Shown: positions 1 through 8,513 of the stretch, in pieces | Position numbering within the stretch: position 1 is the stretch's first letter | Layout: the number at the start of each line of letters is the position of its first letter | Origin: an uncultured Pelagibacteraceae bacterium | GTDB taxonomy: Bacteria; Pseudomonadota; Alphaproteobacteria; Pelagibacterales; Pelagibacteraceae | Assembly (NCBI GenBank): GCA_902553675.1 | Contig: CACDLV010000003.1 | Coordinates: 1-58,406 of the forward strand | Length of the DNA: 58,406 nt | Reading direction: 5' to 3' | The notes under the pieces: model-generated | Database searches by the model: none | Seen by the model: only the letters and a program-made list of their open reading frames with translations | What the model was told of the DNA's origin: nothing | Program-made: the position numbers and the translations under genes

Positions 1-291
1 GATATTAAACCTGGAGCGTTTTATCCTAGACCAAAGATAGATAGTTCTTTATTATTTTTTTATCCAAAAGAAAACTTTGTAGAAATTAATGATCCAAATA
101 ATTTAGAAAAAGTTACAAGAATTTTTTTTAATCAAAGACGAAAAATGTTAAAAAAACCTTTTAATCAACTATTCAATGGTGATAGAAGAGTAATAGAAAA
201 GCTAAAAATTAATTTAAATTTAAGACCACAAAACTTAAGTTTAGAGACTTATTACAAACTAACTTCTGAATATGAAAACTTAAGAGGTTAA
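1..291 (+). CDS. rsmA: 16S rRNA dimethyladenosine transferase RsmA, 3' part only
   Basis: The open frame enters from the left edge and stops at 289-291, leaving the last 96 residues. It opens with a segment reading [14 protein letters not shown], which matches the conserved RsmA/KsgA region just after the methyltransferase core, and then shows FFNQRRKML, typical of the C-terminal helical domain. The family dimethylates two adjacent adenines near the 3' end of 16S rRNA during small-subunit assembly. The start and the SAM-binding domain lie outside the window. Its last 12 bases overlap the 3' end of the convergent gmk gene. Identification rests on these motifs and is fairly secure. Confidence 0.85.
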   Translation, partial: DIKPGAFYPRPKIDSSLLFFYPKENFVEINDPNNLEKVTRIFFNQRRKMLKKPFNQLFNGDRRVIEKLKINLNLRPQNLSLETYYKLTSEYENLRG

Positions 292-912
292 TTTCTCAAC
301 ATGGCTTCTAATATAATTTAGATCATAATCTTTTGATCCATTATTTATTACTGCATTAATCAAATTTGTTATTTTCAAATGGCATTCATTCAGATCATTA
401 TTTATAACTACATAATCGTAATTTATCCAATGTAATACATCTCTTTCAAATTGCTTCATTCTTTCTTTAGCTATTAAATTATCACTTGCATGTCTTTTAG
501 ATAATCTTTCAAATAAAACTTCTTTACTTGGAGGAAGAATAAAAAAAGTAATTAACATATAATCTAATCCCTTATTTTTAATTTGGTCGGCTCCTTGCCA
601 ATCAATATCAAAAAGTACATTTTTACCTTTGTTTAAATTATCTATTACTGGAGTTCTAGTTGTACCATAAAAATTATTGAAAACTTTTGCGTATTCTAAG
701 AACTCTTCATTTTTAATTAACCTTTTAAACTCTAGTTCATCTACGAAAAAATAATCTTCATTTTGATTCTCGTTAGGTCTTGGTTGTCTTGTTGTATGTG
801 AAATAGAAATTTCATAATTATCTTTTTCAGATAATTTTTTAACAAGAGTGGTTTTACCAGCTCCAGAGGGAGAGGATAAAATAATCATTATCCCATCTTT
901 TTCTGATGGCAT
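280..912 (-). CDS. gmk: Guanylate kinase
   Basis: A 210-residue protein of normal guanylate kinase length, catalysing ATP + GMP to ADP + GDP in the cytoplasm. The P-loop SSPSGAGKT lies at about residues 13-21, followed by the GMP-binding stretch [11 protein letters not shown] and a DYFFV segment typical of the family. Two start codons are possible: the ATG at 912 or an in-frame ATG eight codons later, directly before the first beta strand; the second would be closer to the usual N-terminus. It lies 8 bp downstream of acpP on the same strand, so the two are probably cotranscribed. Its 3' end overlaps rsmA tail to tail. Confidence 0.95.
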   Translation of the reverse strand: MPSEKDGIMIILSSPSGAGKTTLVKKLSEKDNYEISISHTTRQPRPNENQNEDYFFVDELEFKRLIKNEEFLEYAKVFNNFYGTTRTPVIDNLNKGKNVLFDIDWQGADQIKNKGLDYMLITFFILPPSKEVLFERLSKRHASDNLIAKERMKQFERDVLHWINYDYVVINNDLNECHLKITNLINAVINNGSKDYDLNYIRSHVEKLTS

Positions 913-920
913 TAAAATTT

Positions 921-1160
921 CTAGTTTGCTTTTCCTTCGATAAATTTAACTGCATCACCTACAGTTAAAATTTTCTCAGCTTCACTGTCTGAAATTTCAG
1001 ATCCAAATTCTTCTTCAAAAGCCATCACTAATTCAACAGTATCTAAACTATCAGCTCCTAAATCATCTATAAAGCTGGAATCTTCTGTGACTTTAGTTTC
1101 ATCGATACCCAAGTGATCAGCTACAATTTTTTTAACTTTGCTTGAAACGTCTTCTGACAT
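921..1160 (-). CDS. acpP: Acyl carrier protein
   Basis: A 79-residue acidic protein with the signature [10 protein letters not shown]. Ser38 in that motif is the expected attachment site for 4'-phosphopantetheine, which carries growing acyl chains in type II fatty acid synthesis. Length and charge are ordinary for AcpP. An AGGA ribosome-binding sequence sits about 6 bases before the ATG. It follows fabD and fabG on the same strand, as in the classical fab cluster, with a 48-bp gap from fabG that contains a promoter-like sequence. gmk follows 8 bp downstream. Confidence 0.97.
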   Translation of the reverse strand: MSEDVSSKVKKIVADHLGIDETKVTEDSSFIDDLGADSLDTVELVMAFEEEFGSEISDSEAEKILTVGDAVKFIEGKAN

Positions 1161-1184
1161 ATTGATCCTTTTTGTTATAAATTC

Positions 1185-1212
1185 TTAATAGTTTAAAAAC
1201 CTAGTTTGTCAA
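1185..1212 (-). promoter_or_regulatory. Candidate promoter for acpP
   Basis: On the minus strand a perfect TTGACA (complement of 1207-1212) is followed after 16 bp by TATTAA (complement of 1185-1190), with the acpP ATG about 25 bases further on. The -35 box overlaps the fabG stop codon. A dedicated acpP promoter would fit the need for far more ACP than FabG or FabD, but this is sequence resemblance only. Confidence 0.45.
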
Positions 1213-1946
1213 GCCATATACATGCCTCCATTAACATGCAATGTTTCGCCATTTATATAACTTGATTGACTTGAACATAAAAAAAGTACTGCATTTGCAA
1301 TATCATCTGGCTCTCCTAGACACGCTGATGGAATTTTTGATATTATGGCTTCTTTAAATTTATCATCTAATTTATCGGTCATAGCAGTTTTGATGAACCC
1401 AGGCGAAATACAATTTATATTTATATTTTTCTTTGCATATTCTATTGCTAAACTCTTTGACATTGCAATTATGCCCGCTTTAGAAGCAGTATAATTAGCT
1501 TGCCCCAAATTCCCTGTATGACCAACAACTGATGTAATATTAACAATCTTTCCAGATTTATTTTTAAGCATTTTTTTAATAGCTGACTTGCTCATTAAAA
1601 AAGTTGAGGTCAAATTAATATTTATCACTTTTTGCCATTCCTCTAAACTCATCCTTATTGCTAAATTGTCTTGAGTGATACCTGCATTGTTAATCATGCA
1701 ATCTAAACTGCCACCAAGTTCTTTAGTTGCATTTTCAACAAATTCCTCAATTTTATCACTTTGAGAGATATCAAACTTTAATGTTTTAATATTTCCATAT
1801 TTGTCTTTTAGCTCCTCAAGTTTTTCTATTCTTGTGCCTGAAGCTAAAATATTTGCCCCTGCTTCATTTAATTTTTTAATTATTGAATTTCCAATTCCGC
1901 CCGAAGCTCCTGTAACAATAATATTCTTATCTTTTAAATCTGTCAT
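1209..1946 (-). CDS. fabG: 3-oxoacyl-ACP reductase FabG
   Basis: A 245-residue short-chain dehydrogenase/reductase with the NADPH-binding motif GASGGIG at residues 13-19, an NNAG motif, and the YTASK active-site pair near residue 150. The C-terminus reads NGETLHVNGGMYMA, the usual FabG ending. The enzyme reduces 3-oxoacyl-ACP to 3-hydroxyacyl-ACP in fatty acid elongation. The start overlaps the fabD stop by 4 bp and acpP follows, so the fab context supports FabG over a generic SDR. Confidence 0.95.
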   Translation of the reverse strand: MTDLKDKNIIVTGASGGIGNSIIKKLNEAGANILASGTRIEKLEELKDKYGNIKTLKFDISQSDKIEEFVENATKELGGSLDCMINNAGITQDNLAIRMSLEEWQKVININLTSTFLMSKSAIKKMLKNKSGKIVNITSVVGHTGNLGQANYTASKAGIIAMSKSLAIEYAKKNININCISPGFIKTAMTDKLDDKFKEAIISKIPSACLGEPDDIANAVLFLCSSQSSYINGETLHVNGGMYMA

Positions 1947-2869
1947 ATTTTTAGATCTTCAATATCACTTTGACTATTAATTGTATTAATTTTTACATTT
2001 CTATTAATTCTTTTTACCAAACCTGACAAAACTTTCCCAGGTCCAATTTCTATAAAATGGTCCACATCGTTTTTTATCATATTAATTACACTTTCTCTCC
2101 ATCTAACTCTGTTCTCTATTTGCTTAATTAATAGATTTTTTAACTCATCAGGATCTTTTATTTCATTAGCGGTTACATTTGAAATCAATTTATTTTGTCC
2201 ATTTTTAAAAATTAGCTTATTTAATTCCTCTGACATAATTTTTGTAGCATTTCTCATCAAATCACAGTGGAAGGGTGCGCTTACAGGAAGCTTAATGATT
2301 TTTATAGAATTATCTTTCAAAATTTCAATTAATTTTTCTAAATCCTGTATTGTTCCACTTAAAACAATTTGACCTTCAGAATTATCATTTGCAATTTGTA
2401 CTTTTAAATTTTCCTTATTCTCTATCAAAATTTTTTCTACTATTTCAACTTTTGAGCCTAATACTGCAACCATCCCTCCCTGCCCTTTGGGAACAGAATT
2501 TTGCATAGCATCTCCTCTTACTCTTAGTATTTTTAAAGTTTCCGAAAAATCTAAATATCCCGCACATGATAAAGCAGAATATTCACCTAAAGAGTGTCCA
2601 GCAAAATATTTTGCTTTATTTAAATCTAGGTTAAATTCATTTTTCACAACATTAAATATTGAATAACTAATTAAAAATACTGCAGGTTGTGTATTAGCTG
2701 TTAAATCCAATTCCTCTTTTGGACCCTCTAAAATAAGCTTAGAAATAGAAAAATTTAATGTTTCATCTGCTTGTTTGAATAAGTTTTTAACAATTACAAA
2801 TTTATCGTATAGCTCTTTCCCCATACCTACTATTTGAGATCCTTGCCCTGGAAAAATTACTGAAAACAT
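1943..2869 (-). CDS. fabD: Malonyl-CoA:ACP transacylase FabD
   Basis: A 308-residue protein with GQGSQ at residues 8-12 and the nucleophile elbow GHSLGEYSAL at 91-100, where Ser93 is the expected catalytic serine. A late FIEIGPGKVL segment is also typical. It loads malonyl groups from CoA onto ACP. It is the first gene of the leftward fabD-fabG-acpP-gmk run and diverges from rpsF across an 87-bp gap. Length is normal and no key residue appears to be missing. Confidence 0.96.
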   Translation of the reverse strand: MFSVIFPGQGSQIVGMGKELYDKFVIVKNLFKQADETLNFSISKLILEGPKEELDLTANTQPAVFLISYSIFNVVKNEFNLDLNKAKYFAGHSLGEYSALSCAGYLDFSETLKILRVRGDAMQNSVPKGQGGMVAVLGSKVEIVEKILIENKENLKVQIANDNSEGQIVLSGTIQDLEKLIEILKDNSIKIIKLPVSAPFHCDLMRNATKIMSEELNKLIFKNGQNKLISNVTANEIKDPDELKNLLIKQIENRVRWRESVINMIKNDVDHFIEIGPGKVLSGLVKRINRNVKINTINSQSDIEDLKI

Positions 2870-2895
2870 ATAAAAAAAACTAATTATTTTGCCTT

Positions 2896-2924
2896 TTTAA
2901 CTATTGTAATTGAACTTTTATAAT
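2896..2924 (+). promoter_or_regulatory. Candidate promoter for the rpsF operon
   Basis: In the divergent gap between fabD and rpsF, a perfect TATAAT (2919-2924) is preceded by 17 bp and a poor -35 match, TTTAAC (2896-2901). The position, about 30 bp before the rpsF ATG, is sensible. The gap must also drive fabD in the other direction, for which no clear boxes were found. Confidence 0.4.
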
Positions 2925-2956
2925 AGTATATCCTCATTTTTTAATAAAGAACTTAA

Positions 2957-3310
2957 ATGAATTTATACGAACATACCATTATAGCCAGGCAAGATACTTC
3001 ACCCAGTGAATTAAAGCAACTAACAGAAAAATATTCTAAAATTGTTGAAAAAAATGATGGTGAAGTTATTAAAACTGAAAACTGGGGACTGCTAAACTTA
3101 TCTTATCTTATTAAAAAGAATAAAAAAGGAAGTTACATACACTTCAAAATAAAAGGTAAAGGAAATGTAATTTACGAATTAGAGAAAAATGAAGCTATAG
3201 ATAAAAAATTACTGAGATATTTAACAGTGCGAGTAAAAAAATTTGATTTAGAAACAAACTATTTTGGAAAAAAAGAAAATAATGAAAAAAAAGAAAGTGC
3301 TAAAAACTAA
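2957..3310 (+). CDS. rpsF: 30S ribosomal protein S6
   Basis: A 117-residue protein opening [15 protein letters not shown], the standard S6 N-terminus. The [16 protein letters not shown] segment and [12 protein letters not shown] further on are also characteristic. The C-terminus is a charged lysine/glutamate tail, common in alphaproteobacterial S6. It binds 16S rRNA together with S18, encoded next. Its last base is the first base of the rpsR ATG. It heads the rpsF-rpsR-rplI run, which leads on to dnaB. Confidence 0.96.
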   Translation: MNLYEHTIIARQDTSPSELKQLTEKYSKIVEKNDGEVIKTENWGLLNLSYLIKKNKKGSYIHFKIKGKGNVIYELEKNEAIDKKLLRYLTVRVKKFDLETNYFGKKENNEKKESAKN

Positions 3311-3582
3311 TGCCAAAAAGACAAAGTGGAAATAAAAAAGGTAAACAAAGTAATTTTGCAAAATTAAGTATTTTTCAACCAAATAAATATAAATTTAAAA
3401 AAACTTGTCCATTATCCGTAAAAGGTGCTCCAGAAGTAAACTATAAAAATATTAAACTTTTAAAAAAATATGTTTCTGAAAATGGTAAAATTTTACCTTC
3501 AAGAATTACAAATGTATCTCAAAAAAAACAAAGAGAGCTATCTCTTTCAATTAAAAGAGCTAGAAACTTAGCACTTATATAA
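3310..3582 (+). CDS. rpsR: 30S ribosomal protein S18
   Basis: A 90-residue basic protein. The segment from [20 protein letters not shown] onward, ending RNLALI, is the conserved S18 core that contacts 16S rRNA and S6. The N-terminal 20 residues are lysine-rich and variable, as in other S18 proteins. It sits between rpsF (1-bp overlap) and rplI (1-bp gap), the standard bacterial order. Confidence 0.96.
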   Translation: MPKRQSGNKKGKQSNFAKLSIFQPNKYKFKKTCPLSVKGAPEVNYKNIKLLKKYVSENGKILPSRITNVSQKKQRELSLSIKRARNLALI

Positions 3583-3583
3583 T

Positions 3584-4042
3584 ATGAAGGTAATTTTATT
3601 AGAAAATGTGAAAAGAATTGGTTCTATTGGTGAAGTAATAGATGTTAAGAGGGGCTTTGCAAGAAACTTTTTAATAGCTAATAAAAAAGCTCTTTATGCA
3701 TCAAAAGAAAATATAAAAGAAGTTGAAAAAATTAAAGCAGAGTTATCTAAAAAAGATAACGAAAAGAAAAAAGAAGCTGCTCAAATTGCTGAAAAAATCA
3801 ATAGCAAAGAGTATTTTGTCAAAAAGTTAAGTACTGAAAATAATGAATTGTACGGTTCTGTTAAACCAACTGAAATTTCAAAACTTATTAAAGAAGAAAA
3901 TAAAATTGATGTTAAGCCTTCGATGATACAACCAGTCGAAGAAATAAAAGCTTTGGGTAAGTTTAAAGTTAAAATTTCTTTACACTCAGAAGTTGATGCT
4001 GAAATTACTATTAATGTTTCATCAGCTGATACAATTCAATAA
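3584..4042 (+). CDS. rplI: 50S ribosomal protein L9
   Basis: A 152-residue protein beginning MKVILLENVKRIGSIGEV, followed by KRGFARNFLIANKKA, the classic L9 N-terminal domain that binds 23S rRNA. A long lysine/glutamate-rich connecting helix (about residues 45-75) precedes the C-terminal domain with NNELYGSV. Length is normal. It closes the ribosomal group, and dnaB follows after 68 bp. Confidence 0.96.
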   Translation: MKVILLENVKRIGSIGEVIDVKRGFARNFLIANKKALYASKENIKEVEKIKAELSKKDNEKKKEAAQIAEKINSKEYFVKKLSTENNELYGSVKPTEISKLIKEENKIDVKPSMIQPVEEIKALGKFKVKISLHSEVDAEITINVSSADTIQ

Positions 4043-4110
4043 TTATACACTCTTTTCCCCAGTATCAATTTACAATTTGATTTGATCGATTTTCATATAA
4101 ATTAATTCTA

Positions 4111-5550
4111 ATGGAAAACAACTTAAGTATTGTAAAAGATCAGATCAAAGAATTACCAAACAATATTGAAGCAGAACAGGCTGTCATTGGCTCTCTCTTG
4201 GTAAATAATGAAATCTATGATGAAATAAGTCTTATTTTAGATCCTGAAATTCAAGCTACTTTTGGTGATAAATTTTTTGACCCAATGCATCAAAAAATTT
4301 TTAATGCAATTAGAAGTATGATTTTTAAAGGTATGCTCGCAAATCCAATAACTTTAAAGAATTATTTTAAAGATGACAAAGATGATATTAACGTTTCAGA
4401 ATATTTAGTTAAAATTACTAAATTTTCTACATCTGTAAGACAGACAATTGAGTACGCCAAAATTATTTACGATATGTTTGTAAGGCGCGAACTTATAAAA
4501 ATTTCTGAACAAGCTGCTGATGATGCAAAAATAACAGATTTAGAAAATGATGGTCAATCAATCATTGAAAATACTGAAAAACTTTTATTTGATTTAGCTG
4601 AAAAAGGTTCTTCTAACACTTCTTTGGTAAAATTTGATGATGCCATGAAACAAACAATAGAAATGGCACAAGCTGCATTTAAAAATGAAGAAGGGATAGT
4701 TGGAGTTCCTACAGGTTTAACAGATTTAGATAATAAACTAGGTGGATTACATCAGTCAGATTTAATTATTATTGCAGGTCGTCCATCAATGGGTAAGACC
4801 TCGCTTGCAACTAATATTGCTTACAATGCTGCTAAAAAAATACAAGACAGTGGAAAAAAATCATCTATAGCATTCTTTTCACTTGAAATGTCCTCTGAAC
4901 AGTTATCCACAAGAATAATTTCTGAGCAAGCTAGAATAAGTTCAGACTTCATTAGAAGAGGAAGAATAACTGATGATCAATTTGATAAATTTATAGAAAC
5001 ATCAAAAGATATTGCTGACCTACCACTTTACATAGATGAAACACCGGCTATAAGTGTTGCTGCATTAAGCAATAGATCAAGAAGAATAAAAAGACTTTAT
5101 GGTCTTGATATGATTTTGGTGGATTATATTCAATTAATGCGTGGTTCGCTTAACAATAGAGATGGAAGAGTACAAGAAATTTCTCAAATAACTCAAGGTC
5201 TTAAAGCTATTGCTAAAGAGCTTTCTGTGCCTGTTGTAGCTCTTTCTCAACTCTCTAGGCAAGTAGAACAAAGAGATGATCATAAACCTCAGTTAGCGGA
5301 CTTACGAGAATCTGGTTCTATTGAACAAGATGCTGATGTCGTAATGTTTGTTTATAGAGAAGGGTATTATCTTTCAAGAAAAGAACCTAGAGAGGCAACA
5401 GTTGAGCATGCTGAGTGGCAGGCAAAAATGAATGAAGTTGCACATTTAGCTCAAATAATAATTGGAAAACAAAGACATGGTCCTATTGGCAATGTAACGC
5501 TTGAATTTGAGGAAAGATTTACAAAATTTAAGGATACTCAATCAAGTTAA
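4111..5550 (+). CDS. dnaB: Replicative DNA helicase DnaB
   Basis: A 479-residue hexameric helicase that unwinds DNA at the replication fork. The N-terminal primase-interacting domain begins around LPNNIEAEQAVIGSLL (residues 15-30). The RecA-like domain carries Walker A GRPSMGKT at 223-230, a Walker B region ending ILVDYIQLM, and the late LADLRESGSIEQDAD motif. No intein interrupts it. The rpsF-rpsR-rplI-dnaB order is common in bacteria. The 68-bp gap upstream holds no clear terminator. Confidence 0.97.
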   Translation: MENNLSIVKDQIKELPNNIEAEQAVIGSLLVNNEIYDEISLILDPEIQATFGDKFFDPMHQKIFNAIRSMIFKGMLANPITLKNYFKDDKDDINVSEYLVKITKFSTSVRQTIEYAKIIYDMFVRRELIKISEQAADDAKITDLENDGQSIIENTEKLLFDLAEKGSSNTSLVKFDDAMKQTIEMAQAAFKNEEGIVGVPTGLTDLDNKLGGLHQSDLIIIAGRPSMGKTSLATNIAYNAAKKIQDSGKKSSIAFFSLEMSSEQLSTRIISEQARISSDFIRRGRITDDQFDKFIETSKDIADLPLYIDETPAISVAALSNRSRRIKRLYGLDMILVDYIQLMRGSLNNRDGRVQEISQITQGLKAIAKELSVPVVALSQLSRQVEQRDDHKPQLADLRESGSIEQDADVVMFVYREGYYLSRKEPREATVEHAEWQAKMNEVAHLAQIIIGKQRHGPIGNVTLEFEERFTKFKDTQSS

Positions 5551-5571
5551 ATTCCAATATAAAGAGCTTGA

Positions 5572-7968
5572 ATGATGGCTCATTTTTATCAAAACGTTAT
5601 CCTTAAAAACCCCAAAGCAATATTTATATTGTTAATTATTGCTATTTTAAGTTTTGGTTACTATTCAAAAAATTTTAGACTAGATGCTTCATCAGAAACT
5701 CTATTAATAGAAGGTGATCCAGATTTAGCATATCTAAAAAAAGTGTCTGAAAGATATGGATCTAAAGAATTCTTAATTCTTACATACACACCAAATGAAG
5801 GAATGGTAACCGACTCATCAATTAATAATTTACTAAGTTTAAAATATAAAATTCAAAGTCTTAACTGGGTCCATAGTGTAATTACATTATTAGACATTCC
5901 GCTTTTAAATAATTCTGATTTACCGCTTCAAGAAAGACTGGAAAGCTTCAAAACATTAAAAGATGAAGATGTTGATAGAAATCGAGGTTTTAAAGAAATT
6001 TTAAATAGTCCTGTTTTTAGAAATTATGTAATTAGTGAGGATGGTAAAACTAGTGGTATTATTGTTAATGTTAAAAAGTCTGATAAATTAGAAGATATAG
6101 AAAATAAATCAAAAGAAGAAATTGAACTAATTAAAGATCAAATCAAAAAAGAAAACCATCAGAATATTTTAGAAATTAGGCAAGTTATTCAAAGTTATGG
6201 CGATATTGGCAAGATTTATCTTGGAGGAATACCAATGATTGCTGATGATATGATGACTTTTATTAAAAGCGATATAATTGTGTTTGGTTTGGGAGTTCTA
6301 TTATTTATAATTGCTACTTTATGGTTTGTTTTTAGAAACCTTCTTTGGATTGTAGTTCCTATAAGTAGTTGCCTTTTTTCTGTGATAATTATGATGGGGT
6401 TACTTGGACTGCTAGGATGGAAAGTAACAGTTATCTCATCAAATTTCATTGCACTCATGTTGATTTTAACAATGGCAATGAATATTCATATGAGCACAAG
6501 GTTTCTTCAACTTAAAAAAGATTTTCCATCAAAAAATAATTTTGAAATTATTTCCTTAACAACTTCAAAAATGTTTTGGCCAATTCTTTATACTGTTCTA
6601 ACAACAATTTTCGCATTCTTATCTTTAATTTTTAGCGAAATAAAACCTATTATTGATTTTGGTTGGATGATGACTTTTGGATTAATTACATCATTTATTA
6701 TTACATTTACTCTGCTACCTACCCTTTTAAACTTTGCACCTACAAATAATATTTCAGTTAAAAAAGAACAGAAATCAAAAATTACAAATTTACTGTGTCT
6801 AATTTCTCTAAATAGTAAAAACTCTATCTTCTTAGTAACTGGAATAGTGATAATTTTTAGTATTGTTGGAATAAGTAAGCTTGAAGTTGAAAATAGCTTT
6901 ATAAATTACTTTGATAAGAATACTGAAATTTATAAAGGTATGAAGCTTATAGATGAGGAGCTAGGTGGAACCACTCCTTTAGAAGTTATTATAAAGTTTC
7001 CAAAGAAAGAAAAGGTAAAAAAATCTGGGGAAGACGATGAATTTGACGATTGGGGTGATGAAGAAGATACTAATGATGAAAAATACTGGTTTACCAAAGA
7101 TAAAATTGATCTAATTACATCTGTTCATAATTACTTAGATAGCTTACCTGAAATTGGAAAAGTTCTATCTTTTTCATCAATTATAGAAGTAGCTACTCAA
7201 TTAAATAACAACAAGCCTTTAGGTACTTTGGAAATGGGAGTGCTTTACTCTAAAATTCCTGAGAGTATTAAAACTGAAATCATTGATCCCTATCTTTCAA
7301 TTAAAGATAATGAAGCTAGAATTAGTTTAAGAATTATAGACTCTCAAGAAGATTTAAGAAGAAATGATTTAATTAACAAAATCAATTTTGATCTAAAAGA
7401 TAAATTTGGTTTAGAAGAAAAAGATTATAAACTAGCAGGTGTATTAATATTATTTAACAATTTATTACAAAGCTTATTTAAATCTCAAATTTTAACATTA
7501 GGGTTGGTTATGGTAGGAATTTTTTCAATGTTCATAATCTTATTTAGAAATATTAAGCTTTCATTAATTGGCGTTGTTCCAAATTTTATTGCAGCTTTTT
7601 TTATATTAGGAATAATTGGGTTGTTAGGAATACCTTTAGATATGATGACGATAACGATAGCAGCAATTACAATAGGAATTGCCGTAGATAATAGCATTCA
7701 CTATATTTATAGATTTAAAGAAGAGTTTAATAAAATAAAGGATTACAACAAAACATTAAAAACGTGTCATTCAACTGTTGGCGTTGCTATATTAAATACT
7801 TCGATTACGATTGTTTTCGGGTTTTCAATTTTGGTATTATCGAAGTTTATCCCAACAATTTATTTTGGTGTGTTTACTGGACTAGCTATGTTATTAGCTA
7901 TGATATCGGTGTTAACACTACTTCCTGCATTAATTTTAATTATTAAACCTTTTGGCAAATCATCTTAA
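5572..7968 (+). CDS. RND-superfamily (MMPL/HAE3-type) membrane exporter
   Basis: A 798-residue integral membrane protein with the two-fold RND layout. There is one N-terminal membrane segment (about 12-32), a large extracytoplasmic domain, a cluster of membrane segments at about 225-385, a second single segment near 412-432, a second soluble domain, and a final cluster at about 640-795. GIAVDNSIHYIYRF near residue 705 resembles the family's proton-relay region. MMPL/HAE3 members commonly move lipids or hopanoids across the inner membrane; the substrate here is unknown. Residues about 486-505 form a strongly acidic insert (GEDDEFDDWGDEEDTND). It overlaps cvpA by one base. Confidence 0.8.
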   Translation: MMAHFYQNVILKNPKAIFILLIIAILSFGYYSKNFRLDASSETLLIEGDPDLAYLKKVSERYGSKEFLILTYTPNEGMVTDSSINNLLSLKYKIQSLNWVHSVITLLDIPLLNNSDLPLQERLESFKTLKDEDVDRNRGFKEILNSPVFRNYVISEDGKTSGIIVNVKKSDKLEDIENKSKEEIELIKDQIKKENHQNILEIRQVIQSYGDIGKIYLGGIPMIADDMMTFIKSDIIVFGLGVLLFIIATLWFVFRNLLWIVVPISSCLFSVIIMMGLLGLLGWKVTVISSNFIALMLILTMAMNIHMSTRFLQLKKDFPSKNNFEIISLTTSKMFWPILYTVLTTIFAFLSLIFSEIKPIIDFGWMMTFGLITSFIITFTLLPTLLNFAPTNNISVKKEQKSKITNLLCLISLNSKNSIFLVTGIVIIFSIVGISKLEVENSFINYFDKNTEIYKGMKLIDEELGGTTPLEVIIKFPKKEKVKKSGEDDEFDDWGDEEDTNDEKYWFTKDKIDLITSVHNYLDSLPEIGKVLSFSSIIEVATQLNNNKPLGTLEMGVLYSKIPESIKTEIIDPYLSIKDNEARISLRIIDSQEDLRRNDLINKINFDLKDKFGLEEKDYKLAGVLILFNNLLQSLFKSQILTLGLVMVGIFSMFIILFRNIKLSLIGVVPNFIAAFFILGIIGLLGIPLDMMTITIAAITIGIAVDNSIHYIYRFKEEFNKIKDYNKTLKTCHSTVGVAILNTSITIVFGFSILVLSKFIPTIYFGVFTGLAMLLAMISVLTLLPALILIIKPFGKSS

Positions 7969-8513
7969 TGTTAGAAATCATACAAGATTTTTATAAAGCA
8001 ATATCAATAATTGATTTAATTTATTTAATTTTAACAATCCTTTCTTTGATAAATTGTTACAAAAAAGGCTTCATTTTAAGTATTCTTTCAATGGCTAAAT
8101 GGTTGTTTGCATACATAATTACATTAATTCTATTTCCAAAAATTAAACCATACATAAAAGATATAATTGATAATGAATATGTGCTCGATGTTGGTTTGGG
8201 AATAATAATATTTGTAGTTGTTATCTTTTTAGTTTTATTAGTTAATAAAGGAATCAGTAAAGCAGTCCGATATACAGGTATCGGCGGCTTAGATACAACA
8301 TTTGGATTCTTTTTTGGTTTTATAAGAGCTTACATTATTTCTGTATGTATCTTTTCAGGTGTTCATATCGTTTATAATTATGATAAATGGCCAATAAATT
8401 TTGACAAATCATACGTCTTTCCATATTTAGAAAAAGGTAGTAGTTATCTGATAAAAGAATTTCCTAATGAAAAAACATATCAAGATTCTAGAGAAAAAAT
8501 TAAAGAACTATAA
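7968..8513 (+). CDS. cvpA: CvpA family membrane protein
   Basis: A 181-residue protein with about four hydrophobic segments and the family hallmark GGLDTTFGFFFGFIRAYI near the third quarter. CvpA was named for colicin V production in Escherichia coli, but its biochemical role is unclear and it is often found upstream of purF, as here. The ATG overlaps the stop of the RND gene. The last 47 bases are also the start of purF in another frame, so the two are very likely translationally coupled. Confidence 0.85.
   Translation: MLEIIQDFYKAISIIDLIYLILTILSLINCYKKGFILSILSMAKWLFAYIITLILFPKIKPYIKDIIDNEYVLDVGLGIIIFVVVIFLVLLVNKGISKAVRYTGIGGLDTTFGFFFGFIRAYIISVCIFSGVHIVYNYDKWPINFDKSYVFPYLEKGSSYLIKEFPNEKTYQDSREKIKEL

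Noticed and set aside
4043..4110. Possible promoter or terminator between rplI and dnaB
   Set aside because: TATAAA is present near 4096 but no acceptable -35 box at 16-18 bp, and no hairpin followed by T-run was found.
6216..6458. Open frame of 80 codons on the minus strand inside the RND exporter
   Set aside because: It lies wholly within a well-supported membrane-protein gene, shows no motif, and is explained by codon bias of hydrophobic stretches.
7764..7946. Open frame of 60 codons in a second plus-strand frame near the end of the RND gene
   Set aside because: A shadow of the RND reading frame; composition is tryptophan/cysteine/tyrosine-rich as expected from an off-frame reading.
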